Shown here piece by piece: positions 32,187 to 41,091 of a DNA stretch of 64,000 bases. A model generated the notes under the pieces. It had not been told where the DNA came from. It did no database searches and saw only the letters and a list, made by a program, of their open reading frames with translations. The stretch is from Opeltia flavorubescens (taxonomy: Eukaryota > Ascomycota > Lecanoromycetes > Teloschistales > Teloschistaceae): the NCBI GenBank assembly GCA_000442125.1, contig KE546981.1:186001-250000 (forward strand). The letters are read 5' to 3'. Each line of letters opens with the position of its first letter. Position 1 is the first letter of the stretch. Position numbers and translations under genes: made by a program.

Positions 32187-33170
32187 ATGCCAGAGCAAGG
32201 TCAATGTCATCCCGGTCCTTCTACCTTCCCATATCAACAAGGAAATGAACAGCAAGCACCTGCTCCAACTCCCTTGGAGGTCCATGACCCGTATGCGGCC
32301 CCTTTGACCCACAATTTTCGAATGGTTCCTCCTCGACATGGGCAAAACTTTCCAGCAGGTAATTTCACAGATGTCCACCAACCAGGGTACGGACAACCCC
32401 CCTATATGGGTCAGAGAGAGGTCCCTGAGCAGTCACTTCCCACCAACATGAAAATTCATCCAGAAAGGTTCTCGAAGCACCCTTGTCCGTTCAGTACCAA
32501 CAAGTTTGCAGAAATACTCGAGCAGCATTCTCTCCCGTCCCTCATTTTCGGTTCCACTCCCAAGACCTTGAAAAGGAACAAGAACAACTCAACAGGCTCT
32601 CTGTGCTCTGTTTTCGAGACTATGTTCAAGAACAATGGAAATGGGAGGAGCGCTCCCGGTACAATGAGCCGCGCAGAGGACTTCGAATTCCTTCCTGAGG
32701 GAAAGGAACAAGAGGATAAAGAACCCCCGTATATGCCATACATGACACCTGAGCTCGACACATGGGATATGGGCAATAGTGGCACAGCCGCTACATCGAC
32801 AACAGTGAATAGCATAGCCACTCCAGCTACGAGCACGACTAGCATGGCAAACGAAGCATTTACCGAGCAAGATATCGAATCTCTCTTCTCGCAAGTCGAA
32901 ATGCTTGCAAGGGTCGCTCACAACGTCCCAGTGGAGAGTCGAGACAATTTCATTACTCTGATCGACGCCAAATTACGAAGCCTATTGCGAGCAATGAGCA
33001 GCTGCAAGACATGCACCCAGGACCAGCAACTGAAGGAACTTGGACGACTTTCTGCTGTGAAGGATACACTGAAGCGCATTGGCATGCGTACGACAGGATT
33101 TGATAGGGCTATCGCGCAAAGGGTCGGGATACTGTTCATCATGAATGATCTGGGCAAGCTTTCAGATTGA
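32187..33170 (+). CDS. Array family member 3 (xVKD helical domain), 327 aa, intronless
   Basis: Longest member and a single exon. The N-terminal ~220 residues are Pro/Gln/Asn-rich and low-complexity (GNEQQAPAPTPLEVHDP), with a Thr/Ser/Ala run (TSTTVNSIATPATSTTS). The C-terminal ~100 residues are a well-conserved copy of the shared domain: DIESLFSQVEMLARVAHNVP, NFITLIDAKLRSLL, LGRLSAVKDTLKRIGMRT, FDRAIAQRVGIL. No membrane helix. It lacks the phase-1 intron found in five neighbours, which suggests intron loss or a different N-terminal origin. The stop is followed by GGG as in members 4, 5 and 6. Function unknown. Confidence 0.65.
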   Translation: MPEQGQCHPGPSTFPYQQGNEQQAPAPTPLEVHDPYAAPLTHNFRMVPPRHGQNFPAGNFTDVHQPGYGQPPYMGQREVPEQSLPTNMKIHPERFSKHPCPFSTNKFAEILEQHSLPSLIFGSTPKTLKRNKNNSTGSLCSVFETMFKNNGNGRSAPGTMSRAEDFEFLPEGKEQEDKEPPYMPYMTPELDTWDMGNSGTAATSTTVNSIATPATSTTSMANEAFTEQDIESLFSQVEMLARVAHNVPVESRDNFITLIDAKLRSLLRAMSSCKTCTQDQQLKELGRLSAVKDTLKRIGMRTTGFDRAIAQRVGILFIMNDLGKLSD

Positions 33171-33680
33171 GGGAGAGTTTCGAAATTCAGTGAATGTTGT
33201 AAGGGAACGGGTGGGTGATGATGGAGATTTGCTTATGTGATTTTGGACAATCTACAAGCTTGCCGATGATTTTAAAGACAATGTTNCCCTGACACTCCCT
33301 TTCTCCGACCGCCTCGAGAAATGTCCGATTTTCTTGATAGAGATTTGCAATTTTTTCATCAGGAAATTGGTGTCGGAGTGGCTTCCGCTTGTGATGATTA
33401 CCTTTGTGATGACATTTTGTTTTTCTTGGGCTCTTCGATGCACTCCCCATACTCCATCAACGTTAACATCCGTCAGAATGTTTCTGATTGGTATTTGACA
33501 GATATCTCTCGGATACATATCCTTTGCTTTGCCTCTTTCCCTCCTCTTCTTCTCCATCATCTTCATACATCCAAGGACATCTTATCCACATACACACACA
33601 ACGATCAACCAATCTTGACGGTATCATCTCCTTCAATCATCTCTACCAATCTACATACCCCAGCTCTACAAGATTTCAAT
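33171..33680. other. intergenic, member 3 to member 4
   Basis: 510 nt spacer with a CT-rich run before member 4 and an N near 33286. The frame of member 4 exon 1 is open upstream to about 33321 but has no other good start. Confidence 0.4.
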
Positions 33681-34317
33681 ATGCGGTCCTTTGAATCACA
33701 AGAAGAAGCGAAGGCAACGAATGCACAAGTCATGATAATTTTCGCCATGATCTTCGGATTCATTGCGATCTGCTACCAACTGATCGTGATCATTCTGTCA
33801 TCGTTCGGTGACTTATGGAATTGGATCACAAGCTCAACGCCTACCCTCGCCGATGAAGATGATGACGACGGTGAACTAAATCTTCCCATCTCCAAGTTAT
33901 GACTGTATCACTGACAGAAGCTCTTCACTAGGCCCTGAGGACCAATTTGTAAAAGCATCCTCTCCTCCTCCTAATTCAATACAGCCAAGTCCCGCACCAC
34001 CCATCACCGACGCTCTCCTCTCAGAGATTGAAAAACTCGCCTCGGTAGCACACAGCGTCCCTTTAAACGGCCAAGCTCAACTACTCAACTTAATCAACTC
34101 CAAGTGCGAATGTATCATCCTGCGTACACCACCAAGAGCATTTTCCTCGGAGGACCTCTCGAGAAATAGGAACGCCGTGCTTAACGACCTGGAGCGCTTG
34201 GCTGCTGTGAAGGATGAATTGGAGGACTGTGAATTGCAGGCTGAGAAACTTGATCGGGCCATTCGCGAGAAGCTCGAGATCTTGGCCACGGCAAGCGAAT
34301 TGATCGAGATAGATTGA
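33681..34317 (+). CDS. Array family member 4, single-pass membrane protein with xVKD domain, 191 aa
   Basis: Exons 33681-33870 and 33932-34317 (phase-1 intron, GTGAAC..TAG, 61 nt). Exon 1 codes a hydrophobic helix (about residues 17-42, VMIIFAMIFGFIAICYQLIV) followed by LWNWITSS and an acidic run (ADEDDDDG) at the splice. Exon 2 codes a Pro-rich linker and the shared domain: LLSEIEKLASVAHSVPL, LLNLINSKCECII, LERLAAVKDELEDCGLQA, LDRAIREKLEIL. The likely topology is one membrane helix with the domain on one face (inference). Length equals member 6. The intron between the membrane module and the domain module matches members 5-7. Function unknown. Confidence 0.65.
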
Positions 34318-34910
34318 GGGTGTGTGGCTAGTTTGTGAGCTGTGGGGCACTTTGTTACTCGGCTACGAGCGAAGAAGGAAATGTCGATATGGGATGGTCT
34401 GGGAGGGAAGCTTTTACGAAAGTCTTCAATTTTGCAATGGACAATGTTACCGGGGCGAGTCATTAAGGGTTGCGGACACGGTAGTCGGATGGTGGATCAC
34501 ATCCTCTTTCTATGTCTCGGCTGACATGGAATGCGTGCTGGTGTCTATTTGGTTTTACAATTGGTGTTCTGGACGGACGTTGGACATCAGGTACAAAACC
34601 TCTTCTTGGGCTTTTCGATAATTGGAAGAGAAAGGCGAGCATGTTTGATATCGGACAGCAGAGACGATCTGTGTACATGTTCTTTTGAAAGACAGATTAG
34701 TTACAGAGCATGTAATTCGTGTATGACCAATTCTATTTTCCATGAGGACTTTCTTAGACCATATGATGTTTCGCGGTCATCTCGCGGCACCAGCGGTGAA
34801 ATCTCGCACTCCCGAGGAATTGCCGGGTAAGATTCCTCCGGGCAGGAAGGTCCTGCTACGTTTAGTACCATCAGTCGACACATGCTAAGCAATATCTACG
34901 AAAGCTCGAT
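34318..34910. other. intergenic, no gene seen
   Basis: Spacer between member 4 and the DCD/dUTPase-fold gene. No supported feature. Confidence 0.4.
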
Positions 34911-35459
34911 ATGATCCTTAGTGGGCTTGAGATCGTCGCCCGTAAATTGGTAGGCAACCTACGACAGGTCACTCAGCAGCAACAGCCATGTGGCATCGAC
35001 CTGACTCTATGCCAGGTTTCCAAATGGACCTCACCGGCCACGATAGATTTCGACAACACGAAACGACAAGCCGCCGAAATTTCCCCGATACCTTTCGACG
35101 ACGACAGTACTGGCCATACCATCACTCTGCCGCAAGGAACCTATCTGGTCCGTTTCAATGAATCGATCAAAGTGCCCTTGAATTACATGGCACAAATTTA
35201 CCCTCGGTCGTCCCTTTGGCGGTCTGGGGTAGACATCAGCGCCGGTGTGGTTGATGCGGGATATAAAGGCGTTCTGGGGGCTTTGCTGGATGTCAGAAAT
35301 CCCCATGGAATCATTCTGTATCCGAATGCCAAGCTTGCGCAGGTTGTCTTTGCGGAGATGGGGGAAAGTGTTGAAGGCTACCGTGGTATCTACCAGAGTT
35401 CGACGAGTATCGTTGGACGCGATGGAATGGAGGAGGTGCAGCATTTGGGGATTCTTTGA
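34911..35459 (+). CDS. dCTP deaminase / dUTPase superfamily protein, 182 aa
   Basis: Single-exon protein of the trimeric dUTPase/dCTP deaminase fold. Family motifs are present in order: IYPRSSLWRSGVDISAGVVD (the PRSS motif and the second strand), DAGYKGVLGALLDVRN (motif equivalent to D-x-x-Y-x-G), and NAKLAQVVFAEM (the R/K-[IL]-A-Q motif). The C-terminus GYRGIYQSS resembles the DCD branch (Y-x-G-K-Y-Q) rather than the Gly-rich P-loop-like motif V of canonical dUTPases. It therefore looks closer to the DCD-like dUTPases of archaea and bacteria than to the housekeeping eukaryotic dUTPase. It may hydrolyse dUTP or deaminate dCTP; sequence alone does not decide. It sits alone, same strand, inside the tandem array. 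Confidence 0.8.
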   Translation: MILSGLEIVARKLVGNLRQVTQQQQPCGIDLTLCQVSKWTSPATIDFDNTKRQAAEISPIPFDDDSTGHTITLPQGTYLVRFNESIKVPLNYMAQIYPRSSLWRSGVDISAGVVDAGYKGVLGALLDVRNPHGIILYPNAKLAQVVFAEMGESVEGYRGIYQSSTSIVGRDGMEEVQHLGIL

Positions 35460-36046
35460 TCCGCGGCGCAAAGATATCAATTATACTTTACGCTACCCGT
35501 TTCAAGGTTTTCTCTTTACCTATCTATTTACATAGTTCGTACACCCGGAGGTTTACAAGCAGGGATTTCCAAGCAGTTGGAAACCAGACCCCAGATCTAC
35601 ATTCAGGAATCCTCACCAGCGATCTATCAACTTTTCACATTAAGGGGTACATCATCGCCAGCTCCTGATTTATTTTGGGAAATAGGCTCATCCCTCACAA
35701 ACCCTTCTTATTCTCCACCTCTGCCTCTTGCTTGACATGATTATGGCCAGGAGGCCATACAGCGATGTCAGGGCGAGCGTGTCTTGATACTATTCAACAG
35801 TGACAATCGGTGTACGTAATCGACGGAAGATACAAATGGTAACAGGGTATCCTTTTGTTGACCAACATACATCACATGGAAATATAGGAGAACTGTAGAC
35901 TAATGTTTAATCAACTAGTCTTGTTTAATCTAGCCCACAAAGATGTCACAAATTTTTTGGTTCTTTTTCCCCGCTCAATCTCCCTCTTTCTTTAACCACT
36001 CCGCGTTCGCGTTACCAGCAATCCAAAAGGCTTGTATTCGAGCACC
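35460..36046. other. intergenic containing a gene scrap
   Basis: Spacer before member 5. Its only recognisable content is the minus-strand C-terminal scrap at 35692-35775 described separately. Confidence 0.4.
35692..35775 (-). pseudogene. C-terminal scrap of an SR-like paralog
   Basis: On the minus strand this reads VWPPGHNHVKQEAEVENKKG then a stop. It matches the last residues of the gene at 41092-42231 (FWPPEHESIKQEPEMEDKKR). The frame is closed by a stop about 10 codons upstream of the similar part and no start is near, so this is a truncated remnant of a third copy. It shows that the SR-like family and the tandem array have been shuffled together. Confidence 0.65.
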
Positions 36047-36514
36047 ATGGCTTCTAATACCTCACCGTTCACACCGTTCAACGTTATTCTGATCATTATT
36101 TTGATCATACTTCAAATGGATTACTACGACGATGTAGAAACACGCATAGTCCTGATCATAATCATCATTATCTTGGCTATTCCAGCCGTGAGCTTTGTGC
36201 TTCTGCTACTTTATATTGAACGGAAGTGCTCGTCTGCCTTGGCGACATGGCTTGGGGCGGATGATTTTTTGTCTTCCGATGATGATACTTCAAGCGATGA
36301 CGGTAAGCTAGACCTTCCAACAGTTTCGATCCTCATACCAAATCATCCTTGAAATCCAGGTTCCGACGACTCGACAAAGAGCAATACTCTAGAGGAACAT
36401 GAACAGGCCCCCGAGATCGAAAATGAATTGGCAGACTTCGGCTCAGAAGACTCATCACTTGGATCGGAAGAATGGGTGAAAATTGGGGTTTCTACGACTG
36501 AGGTGGAAGAGTGA
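36047..36514 (+). CDS. Array family member 5, membrane exon with short acidic exon 2, about 136 aa
   Basis: Exons 36047-36302 and 36360-36514 (phase-1 intron GTAAGC..CAG). Exon 1 codes two very Ile/Leu-rich hydrophobic segments (about residues 11-22 and 34-57) and ends in an acidic run (SSDDDTSSDDG), like member 4. Exon 2 is short and acidic (NELADFGSEDSSLGSEEW) and lacks the helical domain. The stop is followed by GGG as in members 3, 4 and 6. A third exon using the donor GTGAGG at 36511 and an acceptor at about 36580 is possible. A frame at 36684-36917 (RDVCHSFVQLEF, then LLDAGCKLCL) weakly resembles the missing domain. Either a domain-less family member or a broken one. Confidence 0.5.
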
Positions 36515-37131
36515 GGGTGAGTCCGCCATCCATACTCAGTCATTCCTCAAAAGAATACACTGACATGTGCGTACTTAGGCGTGAAGCCATTGCCTCCAAG
36601 GAGAATAGCGGAGCAGTCACCTAGGGGCACGGATGATTGAGCTTCTGGACGTTTGATGGAACCCTCGATGGTCTGCTGTTCTCATGCGCTGGATGGTACG
36701 GGACGTGTGTCATTCCTTTGTACAATTGGAGTTCATGCGGATGTTGGAGGATCTTCTTGACGCTGGATGCAAATTATGTCTTGGATGTACTTTTCAATAT
36801 CTCGAGAGGAGGAGAAAAAGAACGATGTTTTGTGGGATGTACATAATCACTGGCAGAGTCATTACGGCCAAACCCCTTTCATCCAAGAAAAACCTTGTCT
36901 CGATGATTGGAAAATAGTTGTGTATTGTGATGATGTACTTCCTTAGGGCTTCTCCACGCTTCTCAGCTTACTTCATCAACATCAAAGCCAGACATCAAAA
37001 CTGTTGATAATCTGAATGGGCTTAGTCTCTGGCTAGAGGACAAATATCCCACAAAGCTTCGTTGTCCTTTTCTTTCTTTTCACTTTCTCTCTCCCTCGTC
37101 TCCATTTCTTCCAACCACTTGATCAATCAAA
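36515..37131. other. intergenic, possible domain relic
   Basis: Spacer between members 5 and 6. The plus frame from 36684 has weak resemblance to the first half of the shared domain; otherwise nothing seen. Confidence 0.3.
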
Positions 37132-37783
37132 ATGAACCACAGCGACACAGAAGCTCATCCATTGATCTCAATAACTTCCATGAACCCATTTAGCCAACAA
37201 TTCACAAAGCCATTTCATGGCTTTCAGGCTGGAATGATTACTAAAGCCAAGCACGCCAAGTGTTTTATTCATACCAACCCATTGATGAGCTTGTCCATCT
37301 CTATGAGGAAGATTATGATTATCTTCCTCATTCTGATTATCCTTCTCGCACTTCATTGGATTTGGAAACGTTTCAGAGCAAGCAAAAATGGTAATCTCCA
37401 ATAACTCAAGATATATGAGCTTAAAAATCGGTCATGTCACTGACGAAGCAATTTTTTGAACCACAGGATCAAAAGAGCACATTGCGAGCATGAAAATCAT
37501 TGAAGAGATGGGAGAATTAGCTCGAACATTGCACAATTTCGCCGATCAGGGCGAGGTTTTAGACCTGATCGACCTGAACGTCGAAAGCTTGAAAAAGATT
37601 ATCAATATCCCAGCAAGCGCAAACAAGAAGGAAATCCTGTCAGAAATAACATGCTTGTCTTCAGTTAAAGACAAGTTAACGCGATGTGGTGCGGCATCAG
37701 TGCCGCTGAATAGCATCATGAAGAGAAAGTTGCGGGTTTTACGATACGCGGAGCAAACGATAAAGGTGAAGGAAGAAGACTGA
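37132..37783 (+). CDS. Array family member 6, single-pass membrane protein with xVKD domain, 191 aa
   Basis: Exons 37132-37390 and 37467-37783 (phase-1 intron GTAATC..CAG). Exon 1 codes a hydrophilic N-terminus and one strong membrane helix (residues 61-78, IMIIFLILIILLALHW) followed by the basic motif HWIWKRF. Exon 2 codes the shared domain: IIEEMGELARTLHNFADQ, VLDLIDLNVESLKK, CLSSVKDKLTRCGAAS and IMKRKLRVL. The juxtamembrane W-[IL]-W-x-R-F motif is shared with member 7 (EWLWGRF), so these two are the closest pair in exon 1. The splice junction creates the same leading Gly codon as in members 4 and 5. Function unknown. Confidence 0.65.
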
Positions 37784-38908
37784 GGGAGTACCAGCGTGAG
37801 TTATCCACATTGTCTCAATCATGGCCTCGGTGAGATACTGACATCAAAATGTACGGACAGTAAACCAACATCACGTCATACACTCTTCTCGCTACTTCGA
37901 ATCGTACGGGTGGAATGTCTCGAAGCTCCTAACGTTCGCCGCGCAATCTCGAGTAACAATTCTGCTTTTCTGTCAATGGCAACAGCTGCTACGTGATCCG
38001 AGAAGGCTATCATTATCGGACCTTGAATATCGACGGCTGGGGATTGCATTCTTCTGTATGTCTTGTATGGAGGTCTGATGTCTGGATCTTCGATTTTTTG
38101 CCTTTATGTAATACTCGAAACATCGGACACTTTTTCACATTCTTGTTCGGCCACAAATGAAGGAGGAGAATGTTTAATGGTCATTTGCGGAAAAGTGTCA
38201 ATCGATTGCGAGAGAGAGTGTGTATGTAATTAGGTTGTTGACCTCACCAATTTCTTTTCAGAGAATCTTGAATGACTTCTAATCGAATTATGCATATTCC
38301 TCATTTTATTGAGACAGAGAGCCCCATTGGAGATATCGTGTGTCGAGAGTGGTACGGGTGAGGACGTTGGAAATGGGACTGAAACGAAAAGATCCGCTCC
38401 TGCGCTATCTCCGCGAAAGAAGAAAGAGACATGAGATGAGATTCTAGGAGTAGATTTCAACATGCAGAGACTACTACTATCCCTCAGCTGAAATAATTTT
38501 CCTTCTGATATGTTCTGCCGATGATGCTCTCCGTTGTAATGCTTCCTCATTGTAGGGTTTTTCCTAGGGCTTTTTTTTTATTGCTTCATTTACTTCACCA
38601 ACAGAAAATTCGAGATGTCAGGACTGTTGTTTATCAAAGTGGGCTTGATCCGCGGCTAGAGATTAATCTTCCACGAACCGTCTTTTGGTTTCCTTTGTCC
38701 TTCCATCCTCATCCTCTACATCCATTGTACCAATTGAGCCTGCCGACATCTTGAAAAGCTACTACACGACTACAGTCTCCCAGGCTACTCTACCGTCAGT
38801 ATTATTTGCCGTGGTTTGCAGAAAGGTAGTCAGGAACCGGTTACACTAGATTTTCCAACGGCCTTCTACCACGTTATTGAAGGAATCTTCGGCGTGATCA
38901 ACCAAATC
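37784..38908. other. intergenic, no gene seen
   Basis: 1.1 kb between members 6 and 7. Minor frames only. An upstream exon of member 7 could lie here but I see no clear one. Confidence 0.4.
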
Positions 38909-39480
38909 ATGAGCTCCATGTTCACCAATCTCCTCAGTAGCTTCCACCTCTCCACCCACATCACCTTCTTCATCACGATCACACTCTTTGTCCTCTTTTG
39001 CCTGGAATGGCTTTGGGGCCGCTTCGTCCAAGCAAACCCCGCCAACAATGTTCAAAATCAAAACAATGGTAAGCTAAACGTTTCCCTGAATGTCCATCTT
39101 CCGTTTCAACCATGTTGCTGACCCAGTCATCCCACTCAGTTCCTCCCCCGGCTCCTCATCCAGCTCCAACGGGCCCCACAGCAGACTCCATCCTCAAAGA
39201 ACTGGAGCAATTGGCAGTCGTGATTAAAAACGCCTCAGCTGCTGAGAGAGCTCTCATGATAGCTTTGATAGACTCGACATCAGAAGCACTGTTGCAGATC
39301 TTCTATCAACGACCTGGCGCGCAAAGCAGGACGTTACTTTTGAATGACCCGAAACGTATCTCAGCTATCAATGACAAGATGAACGAGAGTGGTATGCATC
39401 TAGAGATACTGGATCTTAATATCATGCGGAGACTGAGGAATCTGAAGACAACTAGTACGGCGGCTGTCGTAGCACCTTGA
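38909..39480 (+). CDS. Array family member 7, membrane protein with xVKD-like domain, about 166 aa
   Basis: Exons 38909-39068 and 39140-39480 (phase-1 intron GTAAGC..CAG). The frame is open about 30 codons upstream of the first ATG (MSSMFTNLLSSFHLSTHI), so an additional upstream exon is possible. Exon 1 has a membrane helix (about residues 17-36, ITFFITITLFVLFCLEW) and EWLWGRF, then NPANN before the splice. Exon 2 codes a Pro-rich linker and a diverged domain: ILKELEQLAVVIKNASA, LMIALIDSTSEALL, RISAINDKMNESGM and LDLNIMRRLRNL. The VKD motif is IND here. Function unknown. Confidence 0.6.
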
Positions 39481-41091
39481 GAGACCACGCGTTGTAAGTT
39501 CCCTGGAATCATACTTGATTGTCGTGAGCTTAACAAACGCTAATGAGTATCGATTCAACAGGTCAAAGAAATTCATTACCACGGACGAGATTATCAACGC
39601 AAATCTCGAAGGCAAAAGACTTGTATGGGACTTCCGAGTGCTATGTCGGAGAGAGGGGGGTAGCGGGCCCCATTGAAGGGTAGATTTCGAGTACTTTTGG
39701 TCATTCCTTTACATCAATATTTGGATGATTCTGTCTATTTGTTCTTCTTCACGATGGCGACATCCAATGTCATTAGATAGTGATTGTCGTAATCATCTCT
39801 TTTGCTTAAAGTGAAGAGGTGATGGGCAGAGAAGTGCCATAGACCTTTTTTTCCTTTTTTCTTCACCCTTGGGCCCGCTTTTCTTGCGGATACTGATCGT
39901 TGTGATTATTTCCTGATGTTTGAAGGGAAAGAAGTAATGGGCGTTAGGCGAATCATTTCCTTAGGTGTCGATCACAACAACAACAATGTCTTCTTGTGAA
40001 TGCTCTCTCAACGTCAGTCCATCTGCGGAGCCTGGTACACTGCACCTAGAAGACCATCCTCCGAAGAAATCCAAGGAGACAGATGGCAGACTTGCCTGCC
40101 CTCCTCTATAATTTTCCAAGGAAAGGCTTTTCGCGAGAACAGATCTTCCTCAAGGAACGAGGGCCATCTCAAGTCAACGTATCGTTGGAAGGCAAAGTGT
40201 AGTTGATATCAAGATGGTAAAATATAATGACCGACTTGAAGCAAAAGACTTCCAGCAACGCCGACCGAGGAGGTACTTTGACGAAGCTTTCTAAGGGCCT
40301 CAAGTCATCATCCTACAGGATCCTGTTCGTCCTAAGTGCCATCCACGGGTGTCAATCGCATCTCTCATTAACTTCATCACTCCTTTTCGAATGCAAGCCT
40401 CTGAGACATAATCTACGTGCGATCATTATTGGCGTACTCGCCATCTAAAAGAAGCTTGGGTGGATGTTACGAGCTTTCGATGGCTTCAAGCAGTTACGAA
40501 GCGTATGGTATCTGTGCATGGCCTCTGCCGGGTGAAGGCATCGGAGAGCTTACACTGCATATCTTGCGTTGAATATCCCCAACTGTCAGCCACGAGGAAA
40601 ACCGGAAAAATCAAGAAAATTGAAAAATCTCAGTAGAGAGTTTCTACAATAATGAGTTCCCTATTTAGAATGGAAAGTTCCAGCACGAATGAAAGGACCA
40701 CTTTTTACTCAGCTATCATACATTAATCCCGAATTTTTCTCGCCGCGGCTCCTCATCATTGGAGCAGAACGCCAGATTTCCTCCTTCCGCTTCTCCAATG
40801 CACAATAGCTTTCTGCACATTTAAATTAAAGCAACTCCTGGCCTAGGATCCTGCTCATGAAAGAAAAAAGGTCGTCCATGTCATAGGACCCCTTCGTTTC
40901 GACCACCCGAGAGAATTCCATTATGTCACTCCCCTCCTCCGCAACGCTGGAACATTACTCCCACCTCCCCATCCCCGAATCACAACCCGAAAACCCCCAT
41001 CTCGGATCTACACTCCAGAAAGCCCTGACCATCGATTTCTATCTCTTGTAGTGCGTGAGTATTTCTGCCTTCTGTAGTCCCGCAAATAAAT
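39481..41091. other. intergenic, right edge of tandem array
   Basis: 1.6 kb. It includes a 40-residue plus-strand frame starting at 40924 (MSLPSSATLEHYSHLPIPES) of unknown status. Otherwise no supported gene. Confidence 0.4.
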
